From Acinetobacter tibetensis (lineage in GTDB: Bacteria > Pseudomonadota > Gammaproteobacteria > Pseudomonadales > Moraxellaceae), in assembly GCF_023824315.1 (NCBI RefSeq), contig NZ_CP098732.1:2294001-2358000 (forward strand): a stretch of DNA of 64,000 nucleotides, read 5' to 3'. Made by a program: the position numbers and the translations under genes. The notes under the pieces are model-generated. The model saw nothing but the letters and a program-made list of their open reading frames with translations. It had not been told where the DNA came from and ran no database searches. Of the stretch, positions 24,750-34,835 are shown piece by piece (position 1 is the stretch's first letter; each line of letters begins with the position of its first letter).

Positions 24750-27725
24750 TTATTCTTCTTCAGATTCATTCAAATCTGATTCATTTTCAGTTTCATCTAC
24801 AATCATTTCTTCATCAACTAAATTTTCATTAGCCAATACTGATTCTATAGTTTCGATTTCATCTTCTTCTACAGCATCAATCGCTTCTACACCCACCAAT
24901 GTTTCATCTTCACCTAAACGAATCAAACGAACACCTTGTGCATTACGGCCTGTTTGTGCAACTTCTGAAGCGCGAGTACGCACTAAGGTACCCCCATCTG
25001 AAATCAGCATCAATTCTTTGGTTTCATCAATAGAAACTGCACCGACCAATTCGCCATTACGCGCTGAGGTCTTAATGGCAATCACCCCTTTCCCACCGCG
25101 TTTTTTGGTTGGGAAATCACCGACTGGTGTACGTTTACCATAACCGTTAGCAGAAGCACACAGTACTTCACCTGTTTCAGGAACGACTACTAAAGATACG
25201 ATACGGCTAATGAAGTTTGCATCTGCTGCATCATCTTCATCCGATTCAACTTCTTCTGACTCCTCTGCTTGAGCCGAACCAATCGTGACACGCATACCGC
25301 GTACACCTTTGGCAGAACGACCCATCGCACGTACATCAGTTTCAGCAAAACGAATTGCTTTACCTTCATTTGAGAACAACATAATTTGCTGTTCGCCATC
25401 AGTAATCGCGACACCAATCAAGGTATCTTCTTCATTCAGTTCAATTGCACGTAAACCATTTGAACGTACATTACTGAATTGTTCCAGCTCTACACGTTTC
25501 ACGGTGCCCGACGCAGTTGCCATAAATACAAAGAAGTTTTTACGTAACTTTTCAGTCAATTCTGCAAATTCAGCAACAATTTCATCATCCAGATCTGTTG
25601 CAGAAAGCTCGACACCCAACTCTTTTAAGTGTTTACGCAATGCATCTGATAATTCATCCGCATCTTCAGCCAATCCATCAAATGATGCTTTTAACGCGTC
25701 ATAATGCGCTTCGATGATACTGTTTTCACGTAGTTTCACCACATGAGCACGAACGAAAGCTTTAAAGTCGGCTAAACGATCTTTAAATTTCTTCGGTGCA
25801 TCAATTACAGGTAAAATTGCCGTAATCGTTTCATCTGCTTCTAATGGCAGTAAGTTCACCATTGGGCGACCTTTTGCACCGCGAGAAGCTTGTGGCACTT
25901 CAAACACTTTCAGACGATACACTTTACCCACATTGGTAAAGCATAAAACCGTCGCATGGTTTGAGGTGACAATTAGATGTTGGATGTAGTCATCTTCTTT
26001 CATAGATGTTGCAGACTTACCACGTCCGCCACGGCGTTGCGCAGCATAATCAGACAATGGTTGAGTTTTCGCATAACCTGTTTTCGAAACAGTTAATACG
26101 ACTTGTTCTTCTGGAATTAAATCTTCACGAGAGAAGTCAATACGCGATTCTACAATTGCCGTACGACGAGCATCGCCATATTGCTGAAGAATCAAAGCCA
26201 ACTCTTCTTTAATCACAGCCATCAACAAATTAAAATCGTTCAAAATTGCTGTTAATTCAGCAATTTGCCCCAAAATCTCGGTGTATTCGGCATGAAGTTT
26301 GTCTTGCTCTAAACCTGTTAAACGGTGCAAGCGTAGCTCTAAAATCGCACTGACTTGGGTCGGTGACAAACGATACATATCGCCATCTAAACCAAATGGA
26401 CGGCTTGGATCTTCACCTTCAATTTCTGCTGGACGGACAGAAACTGAACCAGCTTTCTCCAATAATGCAACTACACCACCCGCTGACCATTCACCCGCTT
26501 GTAAACGCTCACGTGCTTCGGCAGGGTTAGCAGAAGTCTTAATGGTTTCGATAATGGCATCGATGTTCGCCAAGGCAACCGTTAAACCTTCTAAGATATG
26601 ACCACGTTCACGTGCTTTACGTAATTCGAACATGGTACGGCGAGTTACCACTTCTTGACGGTGGCGAATAAATGCCGCAATGATATCTTTAAGATTCATT
26701 AATTTTGGCTGTCCGTTGTCCAGACACACCATGTTAATGCTGAAAGAATTTTCGAGTTGCGTATTCAAGAATAAGTTGTTCACCACAACTTCAGCATTCT
26801 CACCACGTTTTAAATCAATGGCGATACGCATCCCGTCTTTATCAGATTCGTCGCGTAGTTCTGAAATACCTTCGAGTTTCTTCTCTTTTACCAACTCAGC
26901 AATACGCTCGATAGTTCTCGCTTTATTGACTTGATATGGAATTTCAGTGAAGACAATGGTCGTACGACCTGTTTTTTGATCTTCCTCAAAATGGTATTTA
27001 CCACGGATATGCAAACGACCTTTACCTGTACGGTAAGCATCGACAATACCCGATTTACCATAAATAATGCCGCCAGTCGGGAAATCTGGACCCGAAATAT
27101 GCTGCATTAAACCTTCAATACTGATATTTGGGTTTTCAGCATAAGCCAGACATGCATTCACGACTTCAGTCATGTTATGTGGCGCCATATTGGTCGCCAT
27201 ACCTACTGCAATACCTGTCGCACCGTTAATCAACAAATTCGGAATACGCGTTGGCATCACTTGCGGGATACGTTCTGAACCGTCGTAGTTGTCTTCCCAG
27301 TCTACGGTATCTTTTTCGAGATCCGCCAGAATTTCATGGGTAAGCTTTTGCATACGAACTTCGGTATAACGCATTGCTGCTGCACTATCACCATCGACAG
27401 AACCGAAGTTACCTTGACCATCCACAAGCATATAACGCAAACTAAAATCTTGCGCCATACGAACAATAGTTTCATAAACAGCAGAATCACCATGTGGGTG
27501 ATATTTACCAATTACGTCACCGACAACACGGGCAGACTTTTTGTATGCTTTGTTGTAGTCATTACCCAATTCGTGCATTGCAAAAAGCACACGACGATGA
27601 ACAGGTTTTAGACCATCTCGTACATCAGGTAAAGCGCGTGATACAATCACGCTCATTGCATAATCCAAATACGAGTGCTTGAGTTCATCCTCAATGGCAA
27701 TCGGTCTAATTTCCGATACGCTCAT
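24750..27725 (-). CDS. gyrA: DNA gyrase subunit A, with an insertion in the C-terminal domain
   Basis: GyrA cuts and rejoins DNA in the gyrase tetramer that introduces negative supercoils. The catalytic tyrosine is Y120 ([10 protein letters not shown]) and the GyrA box is at 563-570 (QRRGGRGK). The quinolone-resistance region reads [13 protein letters not shown] with S81 and E85, the susceptible residues. At 991 residues it is long (E. coli 875). About 90 charged, helical residues (roughly 641-731) interrupt a C-terminal blade between TITAILPV and [10 protein letters not shown], which adjoin in other GyrAs. The tail is a 40-residue Glu/Asp-rich stretch. It stands alone with a strong terminator. 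Confidence 0.97.
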   Translation of the reverse strand: MSVSEIRPIAIEDELKHSYLDYAMSVIVSRALPDVRDGLKPVHRRVLFAMHELGNDYNKAYKKSARVVGDVIGKYHPHGDSAVYETIVRMAQDFSLRYMLVDGQGNFGSVDGDSAAAMRYTEVRMQKLTHEILADLEKDTVDWEDNYDGSERIPQVMPTRIPNLLINGATGIAVGMATNMAPHNMTEVVNACLAYAENPNISIEGLMQHISGPDFPTGGIIYGKSGIVDAYRTGKGRLHIRGKYHFEEDQKTGRTTIVFTEIPYQVNKARTIERIAELVKEKKLEGISELRDESDKDGMRIAIDLKRGENAEVVVNNLFLNTQLENSFSINMVCLDNGQPKLMNLKDIIAAFIRHRQEVVTRRTMFELRKARERGHILEGLTVALANIDAIIETIKTSANPAEARERLQAGEWSAGGVVALLEKAGSVSVRPAEIEGEDPSRPFGLDGDMYRLSPTQVSAILELRLHRLTGLEQDKLHAEYTEILGQIAELTAILNDFNLLMAVIKEELALILQQYGDARRTAIVESRIDFSREDLIPEEQVVLTVSKTGYAKTQPLSDYAAQRRGGRGKSATSMKEDDYIQHLIVTSNHATVLCFTNVGKVYRLKVFEVPQASRGAKGRPMVNLLPLEADETITAILPVIDAPKKFKDRLADFKAFVRAHVVKLRENSIIEAHYDALKASFDGLAEDADELSDALRKHLKELGVELSATDLDDEIVAEFAELTEKLRKNFFVFMATASGTVKRVELEQFSNVRSNGLRAIELNEEDTLIGVAITDGEQQIMLFSNEGKAIRFAETDVRAMGRSAKGVRGMRVTIGSAQAEESEEVESDEDDAADANFISRIVSLVVVPETGEVLCASANGYGKRTPVGDFPTKKRGGKGVIAIKTSARNGELVGAVSIDETKELMLISDGGTLVRTRASEVAQTGRNAQGVRLIRLGEDETLVGVEAIDAVEEDEIETIESVLANENLVDEEMIVDETENESDLNESEEE

Positions 27726-28025
27726 GCATACTCCTTGTTATACAAGCAGGAATTCTGCCCGCATTTATATCTTAAATCTTGCAAAAATTTAACTCAGGGA
27801 ATTGAGCTAAAAAACTAAAATACAGCCGTAAATTATAGCATAAAAGGCTCACTAACAGGGAGTTTAGTAATCTGAAAAATAGCATTTTTTTACAATAAAA
27901 AGTTTATTAGAATTAATAAGTTAAAAATCTAATTTTCTACTTTTTGACGAACAGAATAAACGCTTATTTTTTAATCTAAAATAATGCTCTTTCTAATAGG
28001 AGAAGTCAGCGTAAATTAAAAACCA
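27726..28025. other. Intergenic region upstream of gyrA
   Basis: A 300-bp AT-rich gap that must hold the gyrA promoter and the end of the dinB-like transcript. I could not assign promoter boxes with confidence and see no gene or clear hairpin. Confidence 0.4.
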
Positions 28026-28541
28026 TCATTTATAGAAATGGGCATTTTCTCTTTGGAAAAAAATTAAATCCAACTCTAACGATTTACCGGTCAGTTGAAA
28101 AACCATGCTATGCATCTGTCCTCGATGATGAGTTTGATGATTAAATAGATGCGCTAATATCTCGATTAACGGTTCAGTATAAGCCTGACCTCGACGAATG
28201 TAGGTAATAAGCCTGTTAAATGCAGCTTCATCATATTCATTGAGAAAGCCAATTAAACGCTGATCATGCTCAAACCTCGCAGGGATCAACGCACTGATCT
28301 GAGGGTAAAGGATCTCATCTAAGGCGTAATTGGAGGCCACTCCCCCCTTAATACGTTCAAACCAAAGTAAATCACCTACCAGTAGATGATTTGCCGTTTG
28401 CATAAGTGATTTGAAATAGGCTTTGCAATCTTGATTTAACTGTTCTTCTGTTAGCGTGGTTAAAATAGAAAATAACTTCTGGTTTGCCCACTGATTATAA
28501 TGAGCTAACATTAGAAAATAGGTTTTAAAGCTATAATTCAT
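28026..28541 (-). CDS. DinB family protein
   Basis: A 171-residue four-helix-bundle protein of the DinB/YfiT-like superfamily. The three likely metal ligands are H52 (TANHLLVGD), H135 and H139 in the HxxxH of FNHQTHHRGQ, the standard DinB triad. Members include thiol-dependent transferases; this one's substrate is unknown. Despite its name it is unrelated to DNA polymerase IV. It is a single gene between etfA and gyrA. Confidence 0.88.
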   Translation of the reverse strand: MNYSFKTYFLMLAHYNQWANQKLFSILTTLTEEQLNQDCKAYFKSLMQTANHLLVGDLLWFERIKGGVASNYALDEILYPQISALIPARFEHDQRLIGFLNEYDEAAFNRLITYIRRGQAYTEPLIEILAHLFNHQTHHRGQMHSMVFQLTGKSLELDLIFFQRENAHFYK

Positions 28542-28580
28542 CTACAATCCTCTGTTTATTTGTTGTTATTTTTTAACACA

Positions 28581-28608
28581 AAAAAACGCTCTTTTCGGAG
28601 CGTTTTTT
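28581..28608 (-). terminator. Terminator of etfBA
   Basis: Stem AAAAAACGCTC/GAGCGTTTTTT with a TTTTCG loop, 21 bp after the etfA stop. Confidence 0.88.
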
Positions 28609-28629
28609 ATTCAAACACAAGTTCAGAAA

Positions 28630-29562
28630 TTAGATTTTAGATACTAATTCAGGAACAACAGTGTTCAAGTCACCCACTAACCAGTAGTCAGCAACGGCAT
28701 TGATTGGCGCTTCTTCATCTTTGTTGATCGCAACGATCACTTTAGAGTCTTTCATACCCGCCAAGTGCTGAATCGCACCAGAAATACCTACAGCGATATA
28801 TAAGTCAGGTGCAACGATTTTACCTGTTTGACCCACTTGCATGTCGTTTGGAACGAAGCCAGCATCAACCGCAGCACGTGAAGCACCTTGAGCAGCACCC
28901 AGCTTGTCAGCTAATGGGTCAAGTACTTTATGGTAGTTCTCACCAGAACCTACACCACGACCACCAGAAACTACAATGCGAGCCGCAGTTAATTCAGGAC
29001 GTTCAGATTTCACGATCTCTTCAGAAACAAACTTAGAGATACCTGCATCTTTTGCTTCGCTTACCGCTTCAACCGCAGCAGCACCGCCTTCAGCAGCAAC
29101 AGGATCAAATGCCGTACCACGAACAGTTGCAACGACAATTGCTTCATCAGATTGAACTGTGGCAATCGCATTACCTGCATAGATTGGACGCTTGAACGTA
29201 TTTGCAGATTCAACCGCAATGATGTCAGAAATCATGCTAACGTCTAACAGTGCAGCCGCACGTGGAAGAACGTTTTTACCCGTCGTTGTAGATGTCGCAA
29301 GGATATGTGAATAACCTTTGCCTAACTCAGCAACTAAAGCTGCAACGTTTTCAGCCAATTGGTTTGCATAAGCCGCGTTGTCAGCAAGTAATACTTTGCT
29401 TACGCCTGCAACTTTAGCCGCAGCGTCAGCCACTGCTTGCGCGCCAGAGCCTGCTACCAATACAGTGATATCACCACCGATTTTTTGTGCCGCAGCAACA
29501 ACGTTTAAAGTTGCACCGTTAAGTGTCTTGTTGTCGTGCTCAGCGATAACTAAAATACTCAT
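28630..29562 (-). CDS. etfA: Electron transfer flavoprotein subunit alpha
   Basis: EtfA carries the FAD of the soluble electron carrier that passes electrons from acyl-CoA dehydrogenases to ETF:ubiquinone oxidoreductase. The 310-residue protein has the N-terminal alternating Ala/Val-rich domain and the C-terminal FAD domain with VSGGRGVGSGENY, GASRAAVDAGFVPNDMQVGQTG and YIAVGISGAIQHLAGM. Length and motifs are standard. It lies 17 bp after etfB. The FixB-like nitrogen-fixation role is unlikely in this genus. Confidence 0.95.
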   Translation of the reverse strand: MSILVIAEHDNKTLNGATLNVVAAAQKIGGDITVLVAGSGAQAVADAAAKVAGVSKVLLADNAAYANQLAENVAALVAELGKGYSHILATSTTTGKNVLPRAAALLDVSMISDIIAVESANTFKRPIYAGNAIATVQSDEAIVVATVRGTAFDPVAAEGGAAAVEAVSEAKDAGISKFVSEEIVKSERPELTAARIVVSGGRGVGSGENYHKVLDPLADKLGAAQGASRAAVDAGFVPNDMQVGQTGKIVAPDLYIAVGISGAIQHLAGMKDSKVIVAINKDEEAPINAVADYWLVGDLNTVVPELVSKI

Positions 29563-29579
29563 GATTTTATCCTTCTGTA

Positions 29580-30332
29580 TTAGATCACTTTCGCTTCGTT
29601 TTTCAATTTTTCAACAAGCTCATCAACAGATTTCACTTGTACGCCCGCTTTACGGTCAGCAGGTGGTTCAACTTTAACTGTTTTAAGCTTAGTTGCTGTA
29701 GAAACACCAAAATCAGCAGGAGACTTAGTATCAAGCGGTTTTTTACGCGCTTTCATGATGTTTGGAAGAGCCGCATAACGTGGCTCGTTCAAACGTAAGT
29801 CAGTGGTAATGATTGCTGGAAGTGACAATTCAACAGTTTGTAAACCACCGTCAACTTCACGAGTCACTTGTACTTTGTCGCCATCAACTTTAACTTCAGA
29901 TGCGAACGTACCTTGACCTGCACCTAAAAGTGCACCAAGCATTTGACCTACTTGGTTAGAGTCATCATCAATTGCTTGTTTACCAAGAAGGATTAATTGT
30001 GGTTGTTCAGCTTCAACAACACCTTTAAGGATTTTAGCAACTTCCAAAGCACCAAGTTGGCTGTCATCAGCTTCAACCAAGATACCGCGGTCAGCGCCAA
30101 GTGCCATTGCAGAACGAATTTGTTCTTGAGCTTCTTTAGGACCAATAGAAACAACGATGATTTCTGAAACAGTTCCTTTTTCTTTTAAGCGAACCGCTTC
30201 TTCCACTGCGATTTCACAGAATGGGTTAATTGACATCTTAACGTTAGTAAGGTCTACCCCACTATTGTCCGGTTTAACGCGAACTTTAACGTTGGCATCA
30301 ACCACACGTTTTACAGCAACAAGAGCCTTCAT
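29580..30332 (-). CDS. etfB: Electron transfer flavoprotein subunit beta
   Basis: The partner of EtfA; it binds AMP structurally and helps hold the FAD. The 250-residue protein begins [19 protein letters not shown] and carries the signature block [36 protein letters not shown] in parts at 165-205, with [15 protein letters not shown] for nucleotide binding. It is the first gene of etfBA. Confidence 0.95.
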   Translation of the reverse strand: MKALVAVKRVVDANVKVRVKPDNSGVDLTNVKMSINPFCEIAVEEAVRLKEKGTVSEIIVVSIGPKEAQEQIRSAMALGADRGILVEADDSQLGALEVAKILKGVVEAEQPQLILLGKQAIDDDSNQVGQMLGALLGAGQGTFASEVKVDGDKVQVTREVDGGLQTVELSLPAIITTDLRLNEPRYAALPNIMKARKKPLDTKSPADFGVSTATKLKTVKVEPPADRKAGVQVKSVDELVEKLKNEAKVI

Positions 30333-30797
30333 GTAATCCTCGGCTGTTTTAGCAAAAGTAAAAGTTGAGAAAAGTTAGATTAACTCTTCACATAAAATTT
30401 TTTAGGTGTCCTATCTTGCAATTGTATGGCATTTCGGTCAAGTCACAATTACTGAATCCACTGTAAAAATGCGTAAAAATGGCTGAACGTCGCGTTCAAA
30501 TTTTTATTTGCATGAATTTTAATTCTAAAATAGCAGTTTTAGTGCTCTAATTTTAAACATTGATTTTTATTATTTTTTTACTTTATTTACTACATAATTA
30601 TTTCTGATCAATGACTTAAATTTCTGCTTTATCTGTTTGAGCAAGTGACCAAGCATGGCTGTAAAATCAAACAAATGACTTGTCAGTTTTGACAGAACCA
30701 TTTTCCTGATTAAAATTTTATTCCCTAGCTACGTTAAAGCAGCCGTCCAATCAAACTTATTGCTCCGACATGATAAGAAATCTGCTGTTGTACATAT
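30333..30797. other. Intergenic region upstream of etfB
   Basis: About 465 bp of AT-rich DNA between etfB and the LysE-type gene's terminator. It should contain the etfB promoter. I found no convincing small gene, hairpin or operator. Confidence 0.4.
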
Positions 30798-30829
30798 AAA
30801 AAAGCATGCCAATCAAGAGCATGCTTTTT
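30798..30829 (-). terminator. Terminator of the LysE-type exporter gene
   Basis: Stem AAAAAAGCATGC/GCATGCTTTTT with a nine-base loop, just after the stop. Confidence 0.85.
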
Positions 30830-30837
30830 AGTTTCAA

Positions 30838-31443
30838 TTAATTGGCGATCAACCAACTCGCAGCCAGCATGAGTAAACCACCTGAACCCGCATCAACCCA
30901 TTTTTGTTTTTGAGCATCTAATTGTGCATTTGCAGTAATTTTAGCAATCACAATACTTAACCCACTATATACCACCAAGCATAAGCCTATAAAAATGGAC
31001 GATAAAATTAGACCTTGTGTGACAGTATTTTCTGCATTGCGCATGAACTGTGGCAAAATTGCAAAATAAATCAGCATGCCTTTTGGATTTAACAATGAAG
31101 TTAAAAAGCCTTTAGCGATTGGACTACCCGCAGATGCTTTGGGCACATGCAAAGATTTGCTGTTAAAAACAGCGCGAAATAAACTAAAAGCCAGATATAA
31201 AAGATAAGCGATCCCTAACCAGCGGATTGTTTCGAACAACATCGGGAAAGAAACCAATATTGCAGCGATGCCCAAGGCAACCAAGACCGAATGCACCATA
31301 TAGCCCATACAAACCCCAAGAGTCGCCATAAAGCCCGCTTTTACACCTTTCGCCATCACTTGCGAAAAAATAAATAGCATGTCAGGCCCTGGAGTACACA
31401 CCAGTGGTAGAACGGTCAACGCAAAGAGTAAATATACAGACAT
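30838..31443 (-). CDS. LysE/RhtB family amino acid exporter
   Basis: An inner-membrane exporter of 201 residues with six predicted helices. I start at 31443 (MSVYLLFALTVLPLVCTPGPDML) because GGGAAAGG lies just upstream and the N-terminus fits the family; 20 further upstream codons do not. The TPGPDML motif and GFLTSLLNPKGMLIYFAILPQF are diagnostic. The exported amino acid is unknown. It is divergent from the Lrp-type gene at 31560, a common pairing in which the regulator senses an amino acid and controls the exporter. Confidence 0.92.
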   Translation of the reverse strand: MSVYLLFALTVLPLVCTPGPDMLFIFSQVMAKGVKAGFMATLGVCMGYMVHSVLVALGIAAILVSFPMLFETIRWLGIAYLLYLAFSLFRAVFNSKSLHVPKASAGSPIAKGFLTSLLNPKGMLIYFAILPQFMRNAENTVTQGLILSSIFIGLCLVVYSGLSIVIAKITANAQLDAQKQKWVDAGSGGLLMLAASWLIAN

Positions 31444-31559
31444 ATCCTTTCCCCTTTCGAATATAGACTGAAAGTGAAAATTAGTATCTGCGAATTTATA
31501 CAAAATAGGATTGCAAATATTCTATAATTAGATCCATATTTCGAATTTAATTCTATTTT

Positions 31560-32054
31560 ATGAAATCATCTTCTAAGAATATTTTAATCAAGCTAGATCG
31601 GATTGATAAAAGTATCATTCGAGCCTTACAAGAAAATGGTCGAATCCAAAACAATGATTTGGCTAAAGAAGTTGGGCTATCTCCTTCTTCCTGTTTAAGA
31701 CGGGTCAAACTGTTGGAAGAAGCAGGTGTAATCCAGAACTACACCACCGTAGTTGATCCTCAAAAGATTGGCTTCCAATTGATTTTATTTTCACGTATTT
31801 GGTTGGTCGGACAAGATGCTGAAACCATTGATCGTTTTATTGAAGCAATGAAAGAACTGCCTCAGGTCATGGAGTGTTATATTATTTTGGGTGAATGTGA
31901 TGCCATGCTCAAGGTTGTCGTCCCTGATTTGGAAAGTTATCGAAAATTTCAGTCTACACATTTGACTAAAAAGAATGGCATTACCAGTGTCAAAACTGAT
32001 TTGCCTAGCCAAATTATTAAGCAAAGTTTTCAACTTCCGCTTGAAGATTTATAA
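31560..32054 (+). CDS. Lrp/AsnC family transcriptional regulator
   Basis: A 164-residue feast/famine regulator. The N-terminal winged helix-turn-helix is at about 12-65 (LDRIDKSIIRALQENGRIQ, then LAKEVGLSPSSCLRRVKLLE), followed by a RAM ligand-binding domain with VMECYIILGECDAMLKVVVPDL. It likely binds an amino acid and controls the divergent LysE-type exporter; that is inference from position. A TATAAT at 31523-31528 could serve its promoter. The acetyltransferase gene starts nine bp later, possibly on the same transcript. Confidence 0.92.
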   Translation: MKSSSKNILIKLDRIDKSIIRALQENGRIQNNDLAKEVGLSPSSCLRRVKLLEEAGVIQNYTTVVDPQKIGFQLILFSRIWLVGQDAETIDRFIEAMKELPQVMECYIILGECDAMLKVVVPDLESYRKFQSTHLTKKNGITSVKTDLPSQIIKQSFQLPLEDL

Positions 32055-32062
32055 GAGTTGCT

Positions 32063-32623
32063 ATGCAGAATTCTCTAGAAAGTACGCGCTTAATTTTACG
32101 TCCGTGGCAAGAGACTGATCGGTTGCCATTTTATCAACTCAATGCAGATCCTGCTGTGATGCGTTATTTCCCCAAATGCTTGACTCGGACTGAAAGTGAT
32201 CTGCTTATCGATAAATGCCAAGCTTTAATTGAACAACAGGGCTGGGGCTTTTGGGCAGTCGAATTAAAATCTGAACAACGTTTGATTGGTATGACAGGAT
32301 TGCATGATCAACCTGATCAATTTAGTTTTTCACCGTGTACCGAAATTGGCTGGCGTTTGCACAAAGACTATTGGGGTCAAGGCTATGCGACTGAAGCAGC
32401 TCAACTTGCATTGAGTTTTGCCTTTCAAACCCTCAATTTAAAGGAAGTCGTTGCGTTCACAGCATCCATTAATCATCCTTCACAAGCGGTAATGAAAAGG
32501 TTAGGTATGCAATATCAACAAGAATTTTTACACCCCGCCCTGACTGCCGAGAGTATTTTGCAAAAGCATGTGCTGTACGCCATTCATCAGCATGAATTTA
32601 GCTCAGACGTGCGCATTGCCTAA
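32063..32623 (+). CDS. GNAT family N-acetyltransferase (RimJ/RimL-like)
   Basis: A 186-residue acetyl-CoA-dependent acyltransferase. It begins STRLILRPWQETDRLPF, typical of the RimJ/RimL subgroup. The acetyl-CoA pyrophosphate loop is WGQGYATEAAQLAL (about 110-124), and ASINHPSQAVMKRLGM is the C-terminal family block. The substrate is unknown and may be a small molecule or a protein N-terminus. Its last 21 bp overlap the convergent small gene at 32603. It lies eight bases after the Lrp-type gene. Confidence 0.88.
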   Translation: MQNSLESTRLILRPWQETDRLPFYQLNADPAVMRYFPKCLTRTESDLLIDKCQALIEQQGWGFWAVELKSEQRLIGMTGLHDQPDQFSFSPCTEIGWRLHKDYWGQGYATEAAQLALSFAFQTLNLKEVVAFTASINHPSQAVMKRLGMQYQQEFLHPALTAESILQKHVLYAIHQHEFSSDVRIA

Positions 32624-32971
32624 AAAGTCGCGATGTACATGACTCAGTTCAATCAATTCATAACGGGACAAATCAAAAATTTCCCAGACCAATTGAAAGT
32701 CATCGGTTGTATCCATAATTGGAATAAAGTTTGCAGATACATTCCACGTTGTACCATCCCAAACATAACATTTACGAGTCTCCTGTTGCACCGCTTGCAC
32801 CATGCCAGAGGTATTAATCCCTTCAATCACGGAATTTTCTGGCAATAGAGGCTGCACTTCAGGTAAGCAATATTCAACAAAATGTTTAATCTGACGCAAA
32901 CCATATCCTGCAAAAATATCCTTTTGCACTGAATTTAATTGATCATATTTTTCTTGTATATTCGAAATCAT
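32603..32971 (-). CDS. Conserved-looking protein of unknown function
   Basis: A 122-residue protein I do not recognise. I place the start at 32971 (MISNIQEKYDQLNSV), nine bases after an AGAGGA site; an upstream in-frame ATG at 32980 is too close to that site. It has helices at the N-terminus (VQKDIFAGYGLRQIKHFVEYCLPE) and a beta-rich half with KCYVWDGTTWNVSANFIP. No signal peptide or transmembrane segment is visible. The gene's end overlaps the GNAT gene by 21 bp, tail to tail. Confidence 0.65.
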   Translation of the reverse strand: MISNIQEKYDQLNSVQKDIFAGYGLRQIKHFVEYCLPEVQPLLPENSVIEGINTSGMVQAVQQETRKCYVWDGTTWNVSANFIPIMDTTDDFQLVWEIFDLSRYELIELSHVHRDFLGNAHV

Positions 32972-33182
32972 GGCTTGCATTCCTCTTTCATTTAACACTC
33001 AAAATTCGCAATCGGTATATTTATGCTCTACCGCATGCCATGCGACACTTATACTTCATCTTTTGATTTTTTATTATTCTACAATAGTACAAATAGGCTC
33101 CTTTTCATTTTACTTATGTAATGGCTAAAGCAAATTCTGTACCAGAATAAAATCATTCAGGTATATATCTACACTGAAATTG

Positions 33183-34109
33183 TTACTGTTTTTTGAATTG
33201 AGCACGCGGATGTGCTTGATCGTAGACATTGGCAAGTCGATCAAAATCGACATGGGTATATATTTGGGTGGTACTTAAATTACTATGCCCCAACATTTCC
33301 TGTACTGCTCTTAAATCACCGCTATTTGAAAGCATATGACTTGCAAAACAATGTCTTAATAAATGTGGATGTAAATCGACACTCACCCCTGCACGTTGCG
33401 CTTGAAACTTAACCCGATTTTCAATTTGTCTGGCGCCTAGTGGATTGCCTTTACGACTAATGAAGACATGCGCATCAGGAACAAAATCACCATGCCACAA
33501 TGGATACAACTTTAGCCAATCCATTAACGCATCTCTAGCTTTGGAACCAAAGGGAACTACTCGGGTTTTGTTACCTTTACCCGTAATCCGTAATAAAAGC
33601 CGATTAAAATCAATGTCTTTAATTTTAAGACTTTGTACTTCTGCTAAACGTAGGCCACTGGAATACAATAATTCTAAAATTGCCTTGTCACGCAGCCACA
33701 ATTCTTGATCAGATTCTTTTTCAGGTTCAGTCTGATCTAAAATTTGCTGAATGGTTTCAATATCCACCATACCCGGCAAGGGTCGCGGTTGGCGCTTTAA
33801 TTGGAAATCATCGGATGGATTAAACGTCAGATAATTCCCTTCTTTTGCCCACTTCATAAACTGACGAATCGCAGATAATAACCGCTGCAAACTACTTGAA
33901 CTTAACTGGTGTTGCTCTACTTTGACAGCCAAATATTCGCGTAAATCTGACGTTTCGATATCTTGTAACAGCAGTTTTTTCTGATCACAAAACTGTAAAA
34001 AATCACCAACATCACGCTCATACGCCAGTAAAGTTAATTTAGACTGATTTTGTATTTCTCGAGCTTTCAGCCACATGGCGAGTAACTGTTGGGACTCTAC
34101 AGACATCAT
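33183..34109 (-). CDS. xerC: Tyrosine recombinase XerC
   Basis: XerC with XerD resolves chromosome dimers at the dif site. From the ATG at 34109 the protein has 308 residues. The N-terminal SAM-like core-binding domain is at about 5-90. The catalytic domain has all expected residues: R154 (SSGLR), K178 (TGK), H249 and R252 (HPHLLRHCFA), H275 (LGHSNL) and the nucleophile Y284 (TQIYTHV). It lies seven bp after a hydrolase gene and downstream of dapF, the position it holds in many gammaproteobacteria. It is therefore the housekeeping recombinase and not a mobile-element integrase. Confidence 0.95.
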   Translation of the reverse strand: MMSVESQQLLAMWLKAREIQNQSKLTLLAYERDVGDFLQFCDQKKLLLQDIETSDLREYLAVKVEQHQLSSSSLQRLLSAIRQFMKWAKEGNYLTFNPSDDFQLKRQPRPLPGMVDIETIQQILDQTEPEKESDQELWLRDKAILELLYSSGLRLAEVQSLKIKDIDFNRLLLRITGKGNKTRVVPFGSKARDALMDWLKLYPLWHGDFVPDAHVFISRKGNPLGARQIENRVKFQAQRAGVSVDLHPHLLRHCFASHMLSNSGDLRAVQEMLGHSNLSTTQIYTHVDFDRLANVYDQAHPRAQFKKQ

Positions 34110-34116
34110 ACCCACC

Positions 34117-34731
34117 CTAAACCTGAAAATTAAAATGAGTTAAATACTGCTGAATGTGTACTGCAACTTCTTCTGCATAGTGTTCTGCAAAAGCATGATC
34201 ACCTCCATGAATAATATGAAGTTCAGCTTGTGGGAATTTTTGCTGTAAAGCCTGTCCAACGGCGATTGGGCTAATCGGATCTTGATCTCCCCACAATAAC
34301 AATATTGGTATCCTGATCTTTTCAAGGTGTTGTGATAAATCTATCTGCGAAGCCATAAACCAGTCTGGATAGTTGAGATACTGTTGTTGATAAGCGGTTC
34401 GCCAATCTTGTACCTGAAATGGAGTTAAATCAATTCCGCCCGAAGTTGCCAAAAGCACTAATCCTTTGACCAAATCTGGACGTGCTATTGCTGCCTGTAC
34501 AGCAAAAATTCCGCCCATAGACTGTGCAATCACAATAGATTCAGACTGAATCTGTTGCAAAACATAATTCGACAAACTGGCAAAATCATAAACACTCTCT
34601 TGGCTTGGTTCCTCACCAAAACTCGGATAAGCAATGACCTGTTTAGATTCTGCATGAGATAATTTATTGATTAAAGGATTCCAGAACGTGGTACTTCCCG
34701 ATGCGCCCGGTAGAAAAATTAAATTTGGCAT
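34117..34731 (-). CDS. Alpha/beta hydrolase between dapF and xerC
   Basis: A 204-residue alpha/beta hydrolase. It starts LIFLPGASGSTTFWNPL, has nucleophile Ser71 in AQSMGG and a likely catalytic His in IHGGDHAFAEH, with the acid in LLWGDQDP. The short length and lack of a cap domain resemble YdeN/RbbP-like or YcjY-like minimal hydrolases; the substrate is unknown. In many gammaproteobacteria a DUF484 gene holds this place between dapF and xerC. A terminator separates it from dapF, so it likely has its own promoter and is cotranscribed with xerC. Confidence 0.85.
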   Translation of the reverse strand: MPNLIFLPGASGSTTFWNPLINKLSHAESKQVIAYPSFGEEPSQESVYDFASLSNYVLQQIQSESIVIAQSMGGIFAVQAAIARPDLVKGLVLLATSGGIDLTPFQVQDWRTAYQQQYLNYPDWFMASQIDLSQHLEKIRIPILLLWGDQDPISPIAVGQALQQKFPQAELHIIHGGDHAFAEHYAEEVAVHIQQYLTHFNFQV

Positions 34732-34786
34732 GTCTACACTTTATATCTATTTATCTTTGGTCTCAGCATAGCCGATTTTAATTCAT

Positions 34787-34819
34787 AAAAAAGCACCATC
34801 ATGAAGACAGTGCTTTTTT
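34787..34819 (-). terminator. Terminator after dapF
   Basis: Outer stem AAAAAAGCAC/GTGCTTTTTT with a 13-base loop and a long T tract on the minus strand. It ends the lptM-lysA-dapF transcript. Confidence 0.75.
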
Positions 34820-34835
34820 TAACATCAATGCAGAT

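Noticed and set aside
24745..25143. 132-codon plus-strand frame, Ser/Thr-rich, opposite the 3' end of gyrA
   Set aside because: It is antisense to a well-supported conserved gene, has low-complexity composition and no ribosome site. Similar antisense frames at 25285-25704 and 26299-26601 were rejected for the same reason.
28026..28541. DNA polymerase IV (dinB)
   Set aside because: The protein is a small four-helix metal-binding DinB/YfiT-type protein and has no polymerase motif.
33183..34109. Phage or integron integrase
   Set aside because: The gene sits in the conserved dapF-xerC neighbourhood, has XerC length and motifs, and no attachment site or mobile cargo is seen.
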